Position numbers and translations under genes: made by a program | Assembly (NCBI GenBank): GCA_028714035.1 | Contig: JAQTNA010000010.1 | Span: 28,331-92,330, forward strand | Source: Rhodocyclaceae bacterium | Lineage (GTDB): Bacteria; Pseudomonadota; Gammaproteobacteria; Burkholderiales; Rhodocyclaceae | Length of the DNA stretch: 64,000 nucleotides | Reading direction: 5' to 3' | In this document: positions 26,911 to 34,292 of the stretch, one piece after another | Numbering within the stretch: the stretch's first letter is position 1 | How the letters are laid out: every line of letters begins with the position of its first letter | Notes under the pieces: model-generated | What the model was told of the DNA's origin: nothing | Seen by the model: the letters and a program-made list of their open reading frames with translations, nothing else | Databases searched by the model: none

Positions 26911-28325
26911 GCCGGATCCTGGACAACGTCCATGCCGAATCCTGGCGCGGTTTCCTGGAGGATTGCCGCCGGCTCGCCTCCGGCGCCGCTCCCTACCAGA
27001 TGAGCGGCCGCCTCACACGCATCAACGGCCTGGTCATGGAAGCGGCGGGCCTCAAGCTTTCCCTGGGTGCCGGCTGCCGCATCGTCGCCCCCGGCGGCGC
27101 CATCGTCGAGGCCGAGGTGGTCGGCTTCTCCGGCGAAAAACTGTTCATGATGCCCACGGATGACGTCTATGGTCTCGCCCCCGGCGCGTTGGTGTTGCCC
27201 ATGGAAGGCGCCCAGCGCCGGCCTGTGGCCGGAAACCGCATGGAACCGCGACGCCGCGCCATGGACAGGGCCAAGCACGTGCCCGTGGGCTTCCCCCTCC
27301 TGGGCCGGGTCGTGGATGGCAATGGCCGCCCGCTGGACGGCCTGGGCCCGCTGGAAACCCAAAACACCCGATCACTCCACAGCCGGGCCTTCAACCCCCT
27401 GCTGCGCGCACCGATAGAACGTTCCCTGGACGTGGGCATACGCGCCATCAATTCGCTCCTCACCGTGGGCCGCGGCCAGCGCCTGGGCCTGTTCGCCGGC
27501 TCGGGCGTGGGCAAGTCGGTGCTCCTGGGCATGATGGCTCGCTTCACCTCGGCGGAAATCATCGTGGTCGGCCTGATCGGCGAGCGGGGCCGGGAAGTGA
27601 AGGAGTTCATCGAGCAGATCCTGGGCGCGGAAGGCATGAAGCGCTCCGTGGTGGTGGCCGCCCCGGCGGACACCAGCCCGCTCATGCGCCTCCAGGGCGC
27701 AGCCTACGCCACCACCGTCGCCGAGTATTTCAGGAACGAAGGCCGGCACGTGCTGCTCATCATGGACTCCCTCACGCGCTACGCCATGGCCCAGCGCGAG
27801 ATCGCCCTGGCCATCGGCGAGCCGCCGGTGACCCGGGGCTACCCCCCTTCCGTCTTCGCCCGGCTGCCGCAACTGGTGGAACGGGCCGGCAACGGTCCGG
27901 AAGGCGGCGGCTCCATCACCGCCTTCTATACCGTGCTGACCGAAGGCGACGACCAGCAGGATCCGATCGCGGACGCCGCCCGCGCCATCCTGGATGGACA
28001 CTTCGTCCTCAACCGCAACTTGGCGGATGCCGGCCACTATCCGGCGATTGACATCGAGCAGTCCATCTCCCGGGCCATGCACGGACTGATCAAGCCCACC
28101 CATCTGGACCTGGTACGCCGCTTCAAGCAGCTTTATTCCCGCTATCAGCGGTCCCGCGACCTCATCAGCGTGGGCGCCTACACCCCCGGCGGTGACCCGG
28201 TGCTGGACCAGGCCGTGCTCATGTATCCCAAGCTAGAGGCCCTGCTGCAACAGGGCATGAACGAACGCTCCAACTTCGAGGACAGCGTGCTCGCCCTGCA
28301 CCGGCTGTTTGATCAGACACCGTGA
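26907..28325 (+). CDS. fliI: Flagellum-specific export ATPase FliI
   Basis: A 472-residue F1-beta-like ATPase of the flagellar type III export system. Walker [17 protein letters not shown], Walker B region [19 protein letters not shown], and [18 protein letters not shown] followed by [10 protein letters not shown] are all present. The start is the ATG at 26907, overlapping the fliH stop; the frame is open 9 codons upstream. Its TGA stop (28323-28325) forms a GTGA overlap with an alternative fliJ start that reads through a repeat. Confidence 0.97.
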   Translation: MSRILDNVHAESWRGFLEDCRRLASGAAPYQMSGRLTRINGLVMEAAGLKLSLGAGCRIVAPGGAIVEAEVVGFSGEKLFMMPTDDVYGLAPGALVLPMEGAQRRPVAGNRMEPRRRAMDRAKHVPVGFPLLGRVVDGNGRPLDGLGPLETQNTRSLHSRAFNPLLRAPIERSLDVGIRAINSLLTVGRGQRLGLFAGSGVGKSVLLGMMARFTSAEIIVVGLIGERGREVKEFIEQILGAEGMKRSVVVAAPADTSPLMRLQGAAYATTVAEYFRNEGRHVLLIMDSLTRYAMAQREIALAIGEPPVTRGYPPSVFARLPQLVERAGNGPEGGGSITAFYTVLTEGDDQQDPIADAARAILDGHFVLNRNLADAGHYPAIDIEQSISRAMHGLIKPTHLDLVRRFKQLYSRYQRSRDLISVGAYTPGGDPVLDQAVLMYPKLEALLQQGMNERSNFEDSVLALHRLFDQTP

Positions 28326-28328
28326 ATA

Positions 28329-28430
28329 AGTCGAGAGTGGAGAGTCGAGAGTCGAGAGCGTTATCAGCGCGCCATAGGCGCGGAACCTTCCACTCTCGAC
28401 TCTCGGCTCTCGACTCTCGACTCTCGACTA
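28329..28430. repeat. Inverted repeat, GTCGAGAGTCGAGAG family, copy 1 (fliI-fliJ)
   Basis: Left arm 28329-28358 is made of tandem GTCGAGA(GT)GGAGA phrases. Right arm 28390-28429 is the complementary CACTCTCGACTCTCGGCTCTC series. The core is GCGCGCCATAGGCGCGG. There is no stop codon in the fliJ frame through the whole element. A second copy lies at 29948-30043. Confidence 0.85.
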
Positions 28431-28441
28431 GATTTATAACC

Positions 28442-28894
28442 ATGACCAAGCCATCCCCCCTGCAAACCTTGATCGAGCTGACCCAGAACCGCATGGACGA
28501 GGCGGCGCGGACGCTCGGAAAGTTGCTGGCCAGCGAGCGGGCCGACGAGCAGAAGCTCGAACTGCTCATCAATTACCGCCAGGAGTATCACGGGCGTTTC
28601 CTCGCCGCGGCCCAGGAAGGACTGGGGCCGGAGGCCTGGCGCAACTATCAGGGATTCCTCGGCAAGCTGGATGACGCCGTGGAACAGCAGACCCGCCTCG
28701 TCGCCCAGGCCAAGGAACGCAGTGTCGCCGGCCAGCAGGCGTGGATGGCTCAACGCACCAAGTCCAAGGCCTACGACACCCTGAACCGGCGCGCGGAATC
28801 ACGGGAAGCGTTCAAGGAAGCCAAGCGAGAACAGAAGGCTTCGGACGAACACGCCGTCAAGAACTTCCTGGATCAGCACAAGAACCAGGATTAG
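28442..28894 (+). CDS. fliJ: Flagellar export chaperone FliJ
   Basis: A 150-residue, highly charged, all-helical coiled-coil protein that sits in the FliI hexamer pore as a general export chaperone. Family features are PLQTLIELTQNRMDEAARTLG, the mid-protein YRQEYHGRFL, and a C-terminal Lys/Glu/Asp-rich helix ending in FLDQHKNQD. The ATG at 28442 gives a normal-length protein but has no ribosome site. The frame is open back to a GTG at 28322 that overlaps the fliI stop (GTGA); that start would add 40 repeat-encoded residues. The true start needs experiment. No further flagellar gene follows. Confidence 0.88.
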   Translation: MTKPSPLQTLIELTQNRMDEAARTLGKLLASERADEQKLELLINYRQEYHGRFLAAAQEGLGPEAWRNYQGFLGKLDDAVEQQTRLVAQAKERSVAGQQAWMAQRTKSKAYDTLNRRAESREAFKEAKREQKASDEHAVKNFLDQHKNQD

Positions 28895-28986
28895 TCGGAA
28901 TAGGCGCGGGAGCAGGCGGGGACTGGCGGCAGGCAGCGCCCGGCAGGGGCGGGACGGCTGTGCTAAACTTGCCCATCAGGAGAAAA

Positions 28987-29064
28987 ATGGTGGGGCGTAT
29001 CCATCAGAGGACACGCCCCGAGATATCGGCCAGCGGGGGGTAATTCCGCCGAAACCGATATCTC
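28987..29064 (+). other. Structured leader-like segment with an 18-codon ORF
   Basis: AGGAG five bases before an ATG (28987) opens an 18-codon frame, MVGRIHQRTRPEISASGG, ending at TAA (29041). Two perfect stems overlap it: GGGGCGT/ACGCCCC (28992-28998 with 29013-29019) and GAGATATCGG/CCGATATCTC (29020-29029 with 29055-29064). The second encloses GCGG/CCGC. A second AAGGAG follows at 29079. It precedes the regulator gene at 29283. I do not recognise a known riboswitch class. Confidence 0.45.
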
Positions 29065-29172
29065 CCAGGACCGTATAAAGGAGAACAGCAGAGCCAGTTT
29101 GGGGGGGCGGGCTTACTCCTTCCTTACACGGTGACCTGGAACCCAGGAAGTCCCGTAGCGACTCACGACGCG

Positions 29173-29211
29173 CCTCTCGCCCGCCTGCGGGACAGAGGAT
29201 GGGGGTGAGGG
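29173..29211. repeat. Short hairpin repeat (CTCTCGCCCGC...GAGGATGGGGGTGAGG)
   Basis: CTCTCGCCCGC (29174-29184) pairs imperfectly with GCGGGACAGAG (29187-29197) and runs into GATGGGGGTGAGGG. The phrase resembles a widespread proteobacterial intergenic repeat. Only one copy is seen here. The rest of the 388-base fliJ-regulator gap (28895-29282) holds no gene that I can support. Confidence 0.5.
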
Positions 29212-29282
29212 ACAGCGGACATGACTGCCATTCTTCCGGACGTTTAACCGAGTCAGGTCCGTTTCTGGAGCACCGCTTCCCT

Positions 29283-29972
29283 ATGCGCATTCTGCTTGCC
29301 GAAGACGATCCCATCATCGCCGATGGGCTGGTCCGTACCCTGAAGAAGGCAGGTCATGCAGTGGATCATGTGGACACCGGCACCGACGCCGACGCCGCCG
29401 TGTTCAGCCAGCCTTACGACCTCGTGATCCTGGATCTGGGCCTACCCAAGCTGCCCGGCATCGAAGTCTTGCGCCGGCTGCGGGGCCGCAAGTGCGCCGT
29501 GCCCGTGCTCATCCTCACCGCCCAGGATGGCGTGGAAGAGCGGGTACGCGGGCTGGACGCGGGCGCCGACGACTACCTCACCAAGCCTTTCGCCCTGCCC
29601 GAACTCGAGGCGAGGGTGCGGGCGCTGTCCCGGCGCGGCAGCGGCAACGCCACGCGCATCGAACTGGGCAAGCTCATCTACGATCAGGCGGACCGCATGG
29701 CCAGCCTGAACGGCCAGATCATCGAGCTTTCGGCACGGGAACTGGGCCTCCTGGAAGTCCTGCTCCTGCGCGCCGGGCGCCTGGTGGGCAAGGAACAACT
29801 GGTGGAGCATCTGTGTTCCTGGGGCGAGGAAGTCAGCAACAACGCCATAGAGGTCTATGTTCACAGGCTACGCAAGAAGCTGGAGCCGGGCGGCGTGAAG
29901 ATCGCCACCGTGCGCGGCCTCGGTTACTGCCTGGAGAAGCCCGCATCAGTCGAGAGTCGAGAGCATGAGTGA
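29283..29972 (+). CDS. OmpR-family response regulator, TctD-like
   Basis: A 229-residue regulator. Receiver: LAEDDPIIADG, phospho-Asp in VILDLGLPKLPG, Thr in ILTAQDG, and DDYLTKPFALPELEARV. The winged helix ends with NNAIEVYVHRLRKKL and IATVRGLGYCLEKP. The start is the ATG at 29283. The last residues, VESREHE, are encoded by the first phrases of a repeat, so the ancestral C-terminus was probably near EKPAS. The gene pairs with the next kinase. Direct repeats before yjcH-actP (31593-31609) are a candidate target. Confidence 0.92.
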   Translation: MRILLAEDDPIIADGLVRTLKKAGHAVDHVDTGTDADAAVFSQPYDLVILDLGLPKLPGIEVLRRLRGRKCAVPVLILTAQDGVEERVRGLDAGADDYLTKPFALPELEARVRALSRRGSGNATRIELGKLIYDQADRMASLNGQIIELSARELGLLEVLLLRAGRLVGKEQLVEHLCSWGEEVSNNAIEVYVHRLRKKLEPGGVKIATVRGLGYCLEKPASVESREHE

Positions 29973-30043
29973 GTCGAGAGCAATTCATGCGCGCGTTCCG
30001 CGCGGCAACTTTACTCTCCACTCCAGGCTCTCGACTCCCGACT
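29948..30043. repeat. Inverted repeat, GTCGAGAGTCGAGAG family, copy 2 (regulator-kinase junction)
   Basis: Left arm CAGTCGAGAGTCGAGAGCAT plus GAGTGAGTCGAGAG. Right arm ACTCTCCACTCCAGGCTCTC plus GACTCCCGACTG. The core CATGCGCGCGTTCCGCGCGG folds as a GC hairpin. The element contributes codons to the end of one gene and the possible start of the next. Confidence 0.85.
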
Positions 30044-31522
30044 GAATTGCCCGTGCTGATCAAACGCCCCCGTTCGCTGCTGCGGCCATCCGGCGAACTG
30101 AACTCCCTGTTCGGCGAAATCCTGGACTGGCTGCTGGCGCCCCTGCTGTTCCTCTGGCCCATCACCATCGTCGCTACCCACCACATCGCCAACAAGATCG
30201 CCGACGCGCCTTACGACAAGTCCCTGGCGGACAACGTCCGGGCCATCTCCCGACAGGTGCGCACGACGGAAGGACGGGTTCAACTCTATCTCCCCGCCCC
30301 TGCCCGCGCCCTGCTCCACGCCGACGAGGAAGACACCGTCTATTACCAGGTGCTCGGGCCGGGCGGCGAACTGGTCTCCGGCGACAAGGATATCCCCAGG
30401 CCGGAAGCCTCTACCGGCACCGCCCCGGCGGACGTGCTGTTTCGCAACGACGAGATTCAGGGCGACGATGTGCGCATCGCCTGGCAATTCCTTCCTTCCG
30501 GACAAAAGGGCCGCTACATCGCCGTGCAGGTCGCGGAGACTCGCGCCAAGAGGGCGAGCCTGGCGCGGAAGATCGCCTCCGGAGTACTCCTGCCCCAGTT
30601 CGTCATCATTCCCCTGGCGGTGATCCTGGTCTATCTGGGCCTGGGGCGCGGCATCGCCCCCCTCAACCGGTTGAAACGCCTGATCGAGCGCCGCCGCCCC
30701 ACCGACCTCGCGCCGATCAACGTGGAAGGCGTGCCGGACGAGGTGCGTCCCCTGATCATCGCCTTCAACGACATGATGGCGCGCCTGGAGCAGACCCTGA
30801 ACGCCCAGCAGCGCTTCATCGGCGACGCGGCGCACCAGATGCGCACCCCCCTGACCGGCCTCATGATGCAGGCGGAGGTCGCCCTCATGGAAAGCGACCC
30901 GGCCCAGGTACGCGCCTGCCTGGAGCGCATCGCCGCGAGCGCCCAGCGCGCCGCCCACCTCATCAACCAGCTCCTGGCCCTGGCCCGGGCTGAATCCAGC
31001 TTCGAGCAGATCCACAATGTGCAGAAAGTGGACCTGGAGCAGGTCGGGCTGGAAGTGGCCTCGGACCTGACCCCCGCCGCCATGGCGCGCCACATAGACC
31101 TCGGCTACGAAGGCGTCGAGACGCCCCTGACCGTGGACGGCAACCCGCTGCTCCTGAAGGAAATGGCGAAGAACCTCCTGGACAACGCCATCAAGTACAC
31201 GCCGCCCGGCGGCAAGGTGACGGTGCGCGTTCGCCATGGTGAAGACGGCGGCCCGATCCTGGAAGTGGAGGATAGCGGCATCGGCATCGCCGAGGAGGAG
31301 CGGGAAAGGGTATTCGAGCGCTTCTATCGGGTTCTGGGCAGCGGCGCGGAGGGCAGCGGCCTGGGGCTGGCCATCGTCAATGAGATCGCCGACCTGCATC
31401 AGGCGACCGTCACCCTCCTGCCCAACCCGGTCAGCCCGGGCACCGTGGCCCGGGTGAGCTTCCCGCCGCCCCGCCCCAACGGCAATCCTGCCGCCAGCAC
31501 CGAACCACGGTTGCCCTCATAG
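29969..31522 (+). CDS. TctE-like sensor histidine kinase
   Basis: An inner-membrane kinase of up to 517 residues. TM1 (~WLLAPLLFLWPITIVATHHI) and TM2 (LLPQFVIIPLAVILVYLGLG) flank a TctE-type periplasmic domain containing VRAISRQVRTTEGRVQL. HAMP, H-box FIGDAAHQMRTPLTGLM, N-box KNLLDNAIKYTPPGG and G-box GSGLGLAIVNEIADLH follow. Starts are ambiguous: GTG 29969 overlaps the regulator stop (GTGA) but the next 26 codons are repeat-derived. TTG 30047 or GTG 30053 gives the family-like N-terminus. Neighbouring acetate transport genes suggest carboxylate sensing, by inference. Confidence 0.9.
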   Translation: MSREQFMRAFRAATLLSTPGSRLPTELPVLIKRPRSLLRPSGELNSLFGEILDWLLAPLLFLWPITIVATHHIANKIADAPYDKSLADNVRAISRQVRTTEGRVQLYLPAPARALLHADEEDTVYYQVLGPGGELVSGDKDIPRPEASTGTAPADVLFRNDEIQGDDVRIAWQFLPSGQKGRYIAVQVAETRAKRASLARKIASGVLLPQFVIIPLAVILVYLGLGRGIAPLNRLKRLIERRRPTDLAPINVEGVPDEVRPLIIAFNDMMARLEQTLNAQQRFIGDAAHQMRTPLTGLMMQAEVALMESDPAQVRACLERIAASAQRAAHLINQLLALARAESSFEQIHNVQKVDLEQVGLEVASDLTPAAMARHIDLGYEGVETPLTVDGNPLLLKEMAKNLLDNAIKYTPPGGKVTVRVRHGEDGGPILEVEDSGIGIAEEERERVFERFYRVLGSGAEGSGLGLAIVNEIADLHQATVTLLPNPVSPGTVARVSFPPPRPNGNPAASTEPRLPS

Positions 31523-31592
31523 GGGCACGACGGCACGCCCTAGCCGACTGGCCGCGCTTTCCGCCCCGGTCCGCCCTGCCCACGAGGCTGCG

Positions 31593-31609
31593 AGTAAGCC
31601 TTTAGTAAG
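31593..31609 (+). promoter_or_regulatory. Direct-repeat operator candidate before yjcH-actP
   Basis: AGTAAG at 31593-31598 and 31604-31609 repeat with an 11-base period, the spacing bound by tandem OmpR-family dimers. It lies 70 bases before the yjcH start and next to the TctD-like regulator gene. Confidence 0.45.
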
Positions 31610-31631
31610 AAACCCCGTCTATCCTGCACAC

Positions 31632-31651
31632 TTACCTGAATCCGCAGGTAA
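31632..31651. promoter_or_regulatory. Palindrome before the yjcH ribosome site
   Basis: TTACCTG-N6-CAGGTAA is a perfect 7-6-7 inverted repeat located about 30 bases before the GTG start. It could be an operator or a leader hairpin. Confidence 0.4.
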
Positions 31652-31679
31652 TTTCGAATAAATCAGGAGGGACACTATC

Positions 31680-31988
31680 GTGCAAGACGATATGATTAAG
31701 AAAATCACTGACAGCCCGACATACCACAAGTTGGTAACGACGCGGTCGACCTATGCCTGGATCATGACCATTCTGGTGATGGTCGCCTACTACGGCTTCA
31801 TCCTGCTGGTGGCCTTCGACAAGGAGCTGCTGGCTTCCAAGATCGGCGCCGGCGTCACCAGCCTGGGCGTTCCCCTGGGCCTGGGGGTGATCGTGTTCAC
31901 CATCCTCGTCACGAACATCTATGTCCGTCGCGCCAACAGCGAGTTCGACGACATGACCGCGCAAATCGTCAAGGAGGCCAAGCAATGA
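31680..31988 (+). CDS. yjcH: DUF485 membrane protein YjcH, ActP partner
   Basis: A 102-residue protein with two TM helices ([20 protein letters not shown] and [20 protein letters not shown]). It has the DUF485 pattern [18 protein letters not shown] at the N-terminus and [10 protein letters not shown] at the end. It is almost always encoded with the acetate permease ActP, and may be a small subunit. I choose GTG at 31680 because AGGAGG lies nine bases before it; the ATG at 31692 would be too far. The stop overlaps actP (ATGA). Confidence 0.93.
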   Translation: MQDDMIKKITDSPTYHKLVTTRSTYAWIMTILVMVAYYGFILLVAFDKELLASKIGAGVTSLGVPLGLGVIVFTILVTNIYVRRANSEFDDMTAQIVKEAKQ

Positions 31989-33742
31989 CGAGCATTAACA
32001 AGGTTCTCGGCGCCCTGGCGCTCCTGACCGCAGCCGGTGCCGCCTTCGCAGCCGGTGCCGACCTGGGCCAGACCACTCAGCAGACCACCAACTGGACGGC
32101 CATCGGCATGTTCGTCGGTTTCGTCATCATCACCCTGGGCATCACCAAGTGGGCGGCGGCCAAGACCAAGACCGCGGCCGACTTCTACACCGCCGGTGGC
32201 GGCATCACCGGTTTCCAGAACGGCCTGGCCATCGCCGGCGACTACATGTCCGCCGCGTCCTTCCTGGGTATTTCCGGCCTGGTGTACGGCTCCGGCTTCG
32301 ACGGCCTGATCTTCTCCATCGGCTGGCTCGTAGGCTGGCCCGTCATCACCTTCCTGATGGCCGAGCGCCTGCGCAACCTGGGCAAGTTCACCTTCGCCGA
32401 CGTCGCCGGCTACCGCTTCAAGCAGGGCCCGATCCGCAGCTTCGCCGCCACGGGTACCCTGGTGGTGGTGCTGTTCTACATGATCGCCCAGATGGTGGGT
32501 GCCGGTCAGCTGATCAAGGTGCTGTTCGGCCTGCCCTACACCTACGCGGTTATCATGGTGGGCGTGCTGATGATGGCCTACGTGCTGTTCGGCGGCATGA
32601 CCGCCACGACCTGGGTGCAGATCATCAAGGCCTGCCTGCTGCTTTGCGGCGCCTCGTTCATGGCCTTCATGGTTCTGGTCCAGTTCGGCTTCAGCCCCGA
32701 AGCCCTGTTCGCCAAGGCGGTTGAAGTGAAGACCGCGCTGGCCTCCAAGGCCCTGCTGGCAGAAGCCCTGAAGGCCAACCCGGCCGCCACCGCGGATACC
32801 GTTGCAGCCGCCGCGGCAGCCAAGGGTGGTTCCATCATGGGTCCTGGTGGCCTGATCAAGGATCCGATCTCCGCCATCTCCGTGGGTCTGGCCCTGATGT
32901 TCGGTACCGCCGGTCTGCCCCACATCCTGATGCGCTTCTTCACGGTGCCCTCCGCCAAGGAAGCCCGCAAGTCCGTGGCCTGGGCCACGACCTGGATCGG
33001 CTACTTCTACATCCTGACCTTCATCATCGGCTTCGGCGCCATCGTGCTGGTGTCCACCAACCCCGAGTTCCTGGATGCCAAGGGTGTTCTGAAGGGCGGC
33101 GGCAACATGGCGGCCATTCACCTGGCCAACGCCGTGGGCGGCAACGTCTTCCTGGGCTTCATCTCCGCCGTGGCCTTCGCCACGATCCTGGCGGTGGTGT
33201 CCGGCCTGACGCTGTCCGGCGCCTCCGCCGTGTCCCATGACCTGTACGCCACCCTGTTCAAGCATGGCCAGGTGTCCAGCGACCAGGAACTGCGCGCCTC
33301 CAAGATCACCACGATCTGCCTGGGCATCATCGCCGTGTGGCTGGGTATCGCGTTCGAGAAGGAAAACGTCGCCTTCATGGTGATGCTGGCCTTCGCCATC
33401 GCCTGCTCCGCCAACTTCCCGGTGCTGTTCATGTCCGTGCTGTGGAAGAACTGCACGACGCGTGGCGCCACGGTGGGTGGTTTTGTCGGCCTGGTTTCCT
33501 CCGTTACGCTGATGGTGATGTCTGATGCGGTGTGGGTCAGCGCCCTGGGCAACCCGAAGGGCAGCGCGCCCTTCCCGTACTCCTCGCCCGCCATCTTCTC
33601 CATGCCCCTGGCCTTCTTCACCATCTGGCTGGTGTCCATCATGGACAACAGCGCCCAGGCGCAGAAGGAACGCAGCCTCTTCGCAGCGCAGTTCGTGCGC
33701 TCCGAAACCGGTATCGGTGCCTCGACCGCTTCGTCGCACTAA
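31985..33742 (+). CDS. actP: Cation/acetate symporter ActP (SSS family)
   Basis: A 585-residue sodium:solute symporter with ~13 TM helices that imports acetate and similar short carboxylates. A leading helix with signal-like character ([15 protein letters not shown]) is followed by the SSS signature around [36 protein letters not shown]. An Ala-rich extra loop at ~245-285 ([20 protein letters not shown]) splits the middle, as in the longer betaproteobacterial forms. It overlaps yjcH and ends with a strong terminator. Codon use is noticeably richer in optimal codons than its neighbours, suggesting high expression. Confidence 0.95.
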   Translation: MTSINKVLGALALLTAAGAAFAAGADLGQTTQQTTNWTAIGMFVGFVIITLGITKWAAAKTKTAADFYTAGGGITGFQNGLAIAGDYMSAASFLGISGLVYGSGFDGLIFSIGWLVGWPVITFLMAERLRNLGKFTFADVAGYRFKQGPIRSFAATGTLVVVLFYMIAQMVGAGQLIKVLFGLPYTYAVIMVGVLMMAYVLFGGMTATTWVQIIKACLLLCGASFMAFMVLVQFGFSPEALFAKAVEVKTALASKALLAEALKANPAATADTVAAAAAAKGGSIMGPGGLIKDPISAISVGLALMFGTAGLPHILMRFFTVPSAKEARKSVAWATTWIGYFYILTFIIGFGAIVLVSTNPEFLDAKGVLKGGGNMAAIHLANAVGGNVFLGFISAVAFATILAVVSGLTLSGASAVSHDLYATLFKHGQVSSDQELRASKITTICLGIIAVWLGIAFEKENVAFMVMLAFAIACSANFPVLFMSVLWKNCTTRGATVGGFVGLVSSVTLMVMSDAVWVSALGNPKGSAPFPYSSPAIFSMPLAFFTIWLVSIMDNSAQAQKERSLFAAQFVRSETGIGASTASSH

Positions 33743-33764
33743 TACCCGCCGTATCTGGCAGAAG

Positions 33765-33794
33765 AACCCCGGGGCGCAAGCTCCGGGGTTTTTT
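33765..33794 (+). terminator. Rho-independent terminator of yjcH-actP
   Basis: The stem AACCCCGG / CCGGGGTT (33765-33772 with 33783-33790) is followed by TTTTC. It lies 22 bases after the actP stop. Confidence 0.85.
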
Positions 33795-33859
33795 CTTGCC
33801 CCAAGTCCCGGCAACGACAGTAAATATGCTGTCTCCGGAGGGGAAAATGCAAAAACCAG

Positions 33860-33888
33860 TTGCCCGCCCCCTCGCCCGCCGCTATAAT
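33860..33888 (+). promoter_or_regulatory. Sigma-70 promoter of tRNA-Phe
   Basis: TTGCCC (33860-33865), a 17-base spacer and a perfect TATAAT (33883-33888) precede the tRNA by 14 bases. Confidence 0.8.
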
Positions 33889-33902
33889 TGCGGACTTTAG
33901 TT

Positions 33903-33978
33903 GGCCAAGTAGCTCAGTTGGTAGAGCAGCGGATTGAAAATCCGCGTGTCGGTGGTTCGATTCCGCCCTTGGCCACCA
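33903..33978 (+). tRNA. tRNA-Phe (anticodon GAA)
   Basis: The acceptor GGCCAAG pairs with CTTGGCC, and CCA is encoded at 33976-33978. The D-arm is AGCTCAGTTGGTAGAGC, anticodon loop ATTGAAAA with GAA, and T-arm GGTGGTTCGATTCCGCC. Its 3' end is a classic attachment site for P4-type integrases, and an integrase stump follows at 34144. Confidence 0.98.
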
Positions 33979-34002
33979 AGTACATGTCCGGAGTTATCCG
34001 GC

Positions 34003-34046
34003 AAAAGCCAGAAATCCTAGCTATACCATGGGTTTCTGGCTTTTTT
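34003..34046 (+). terminator. Intrinsic terminator after tRNA-Phe
   Basis: AAAAGCCAGAAA (34003-34014) pairs with TTTCTGGCTTTT (34033-34044) over an 18-base loop, followed by more T. Confidence 0.8.
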
Positions 34047-34082
34047 ATTTCCGGCACTATCCGATTCAACCCATTGCCTTCA

Positions 34083-34141
34083 GGGGGCAGAATCGGGGGC
34101 AACGCCCCAAACGCCGTCATAACGGTCACAGGCTTGCCCCC
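34083..34141. repeat. GGGGGCA arm-site-like repeats upstream of the integrase stump
   Basis: GGGGGCA occurs at 34083-34089 and 34095-34101, with an inverted TTGCCCCC at 34134-34141. Similar G-tracts lie between tRNA attachment sites and P4-type integrase genes, where they act as arm-binding sites. Function here is inferred from position. Confidence 0.45.
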
Positions 34142-34143
34142 AA

Positions 34144-34292
34144 ATGCCTCTATCAGACGTTGCCATCCGCACTCTCAAGCCCACGGACAAGCCGCAGAAA
34201 GGGCTTCTCGGCCCTTTTTTCGTCAAGTGGCGCGAGACCGCACTCGCCACGGGCAGCATCCATGGCGTGGCGCGCCGAGGCACCGGCGACGT
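34144..34292 (+). pseudogene. P4-type tyrosine integrase, N-terminal stump
   Basis: From the ATG at 34144 the frame encodes MPLSDVAIRTLKPTDKPQKG, a close match to the start of P4-family integrases (DUF4102 arm-binding domain). Homology then stops; the expected DGGGLYLLV block and the whole catalytic domain are missing. A nonsense continuation (GLLGPFFVKWRET...) stays open to 34410 but overlaps the 3' end of the chimera gene on the other strand. With the adjacent tRNA-Phe, this marks an old integration event whose element has been mostly deleted. The end coordinate is arbitrary. Confidence 0.75.

Noticed and set aside
28329..30043. CRISPR array from the repeated GTCGAGAG phrases
   Set aside because: The phrases are 8-12 bases, contiguous and arranged as inverted arms; there are no unique equal-length spacers and no cas genes.
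31919..33814. A 631-codon minus-strand ORF opposite actP
   Set aside because: Gly/His-rich shadow of a transporter gene with strong codon bias; no recognisable protein.
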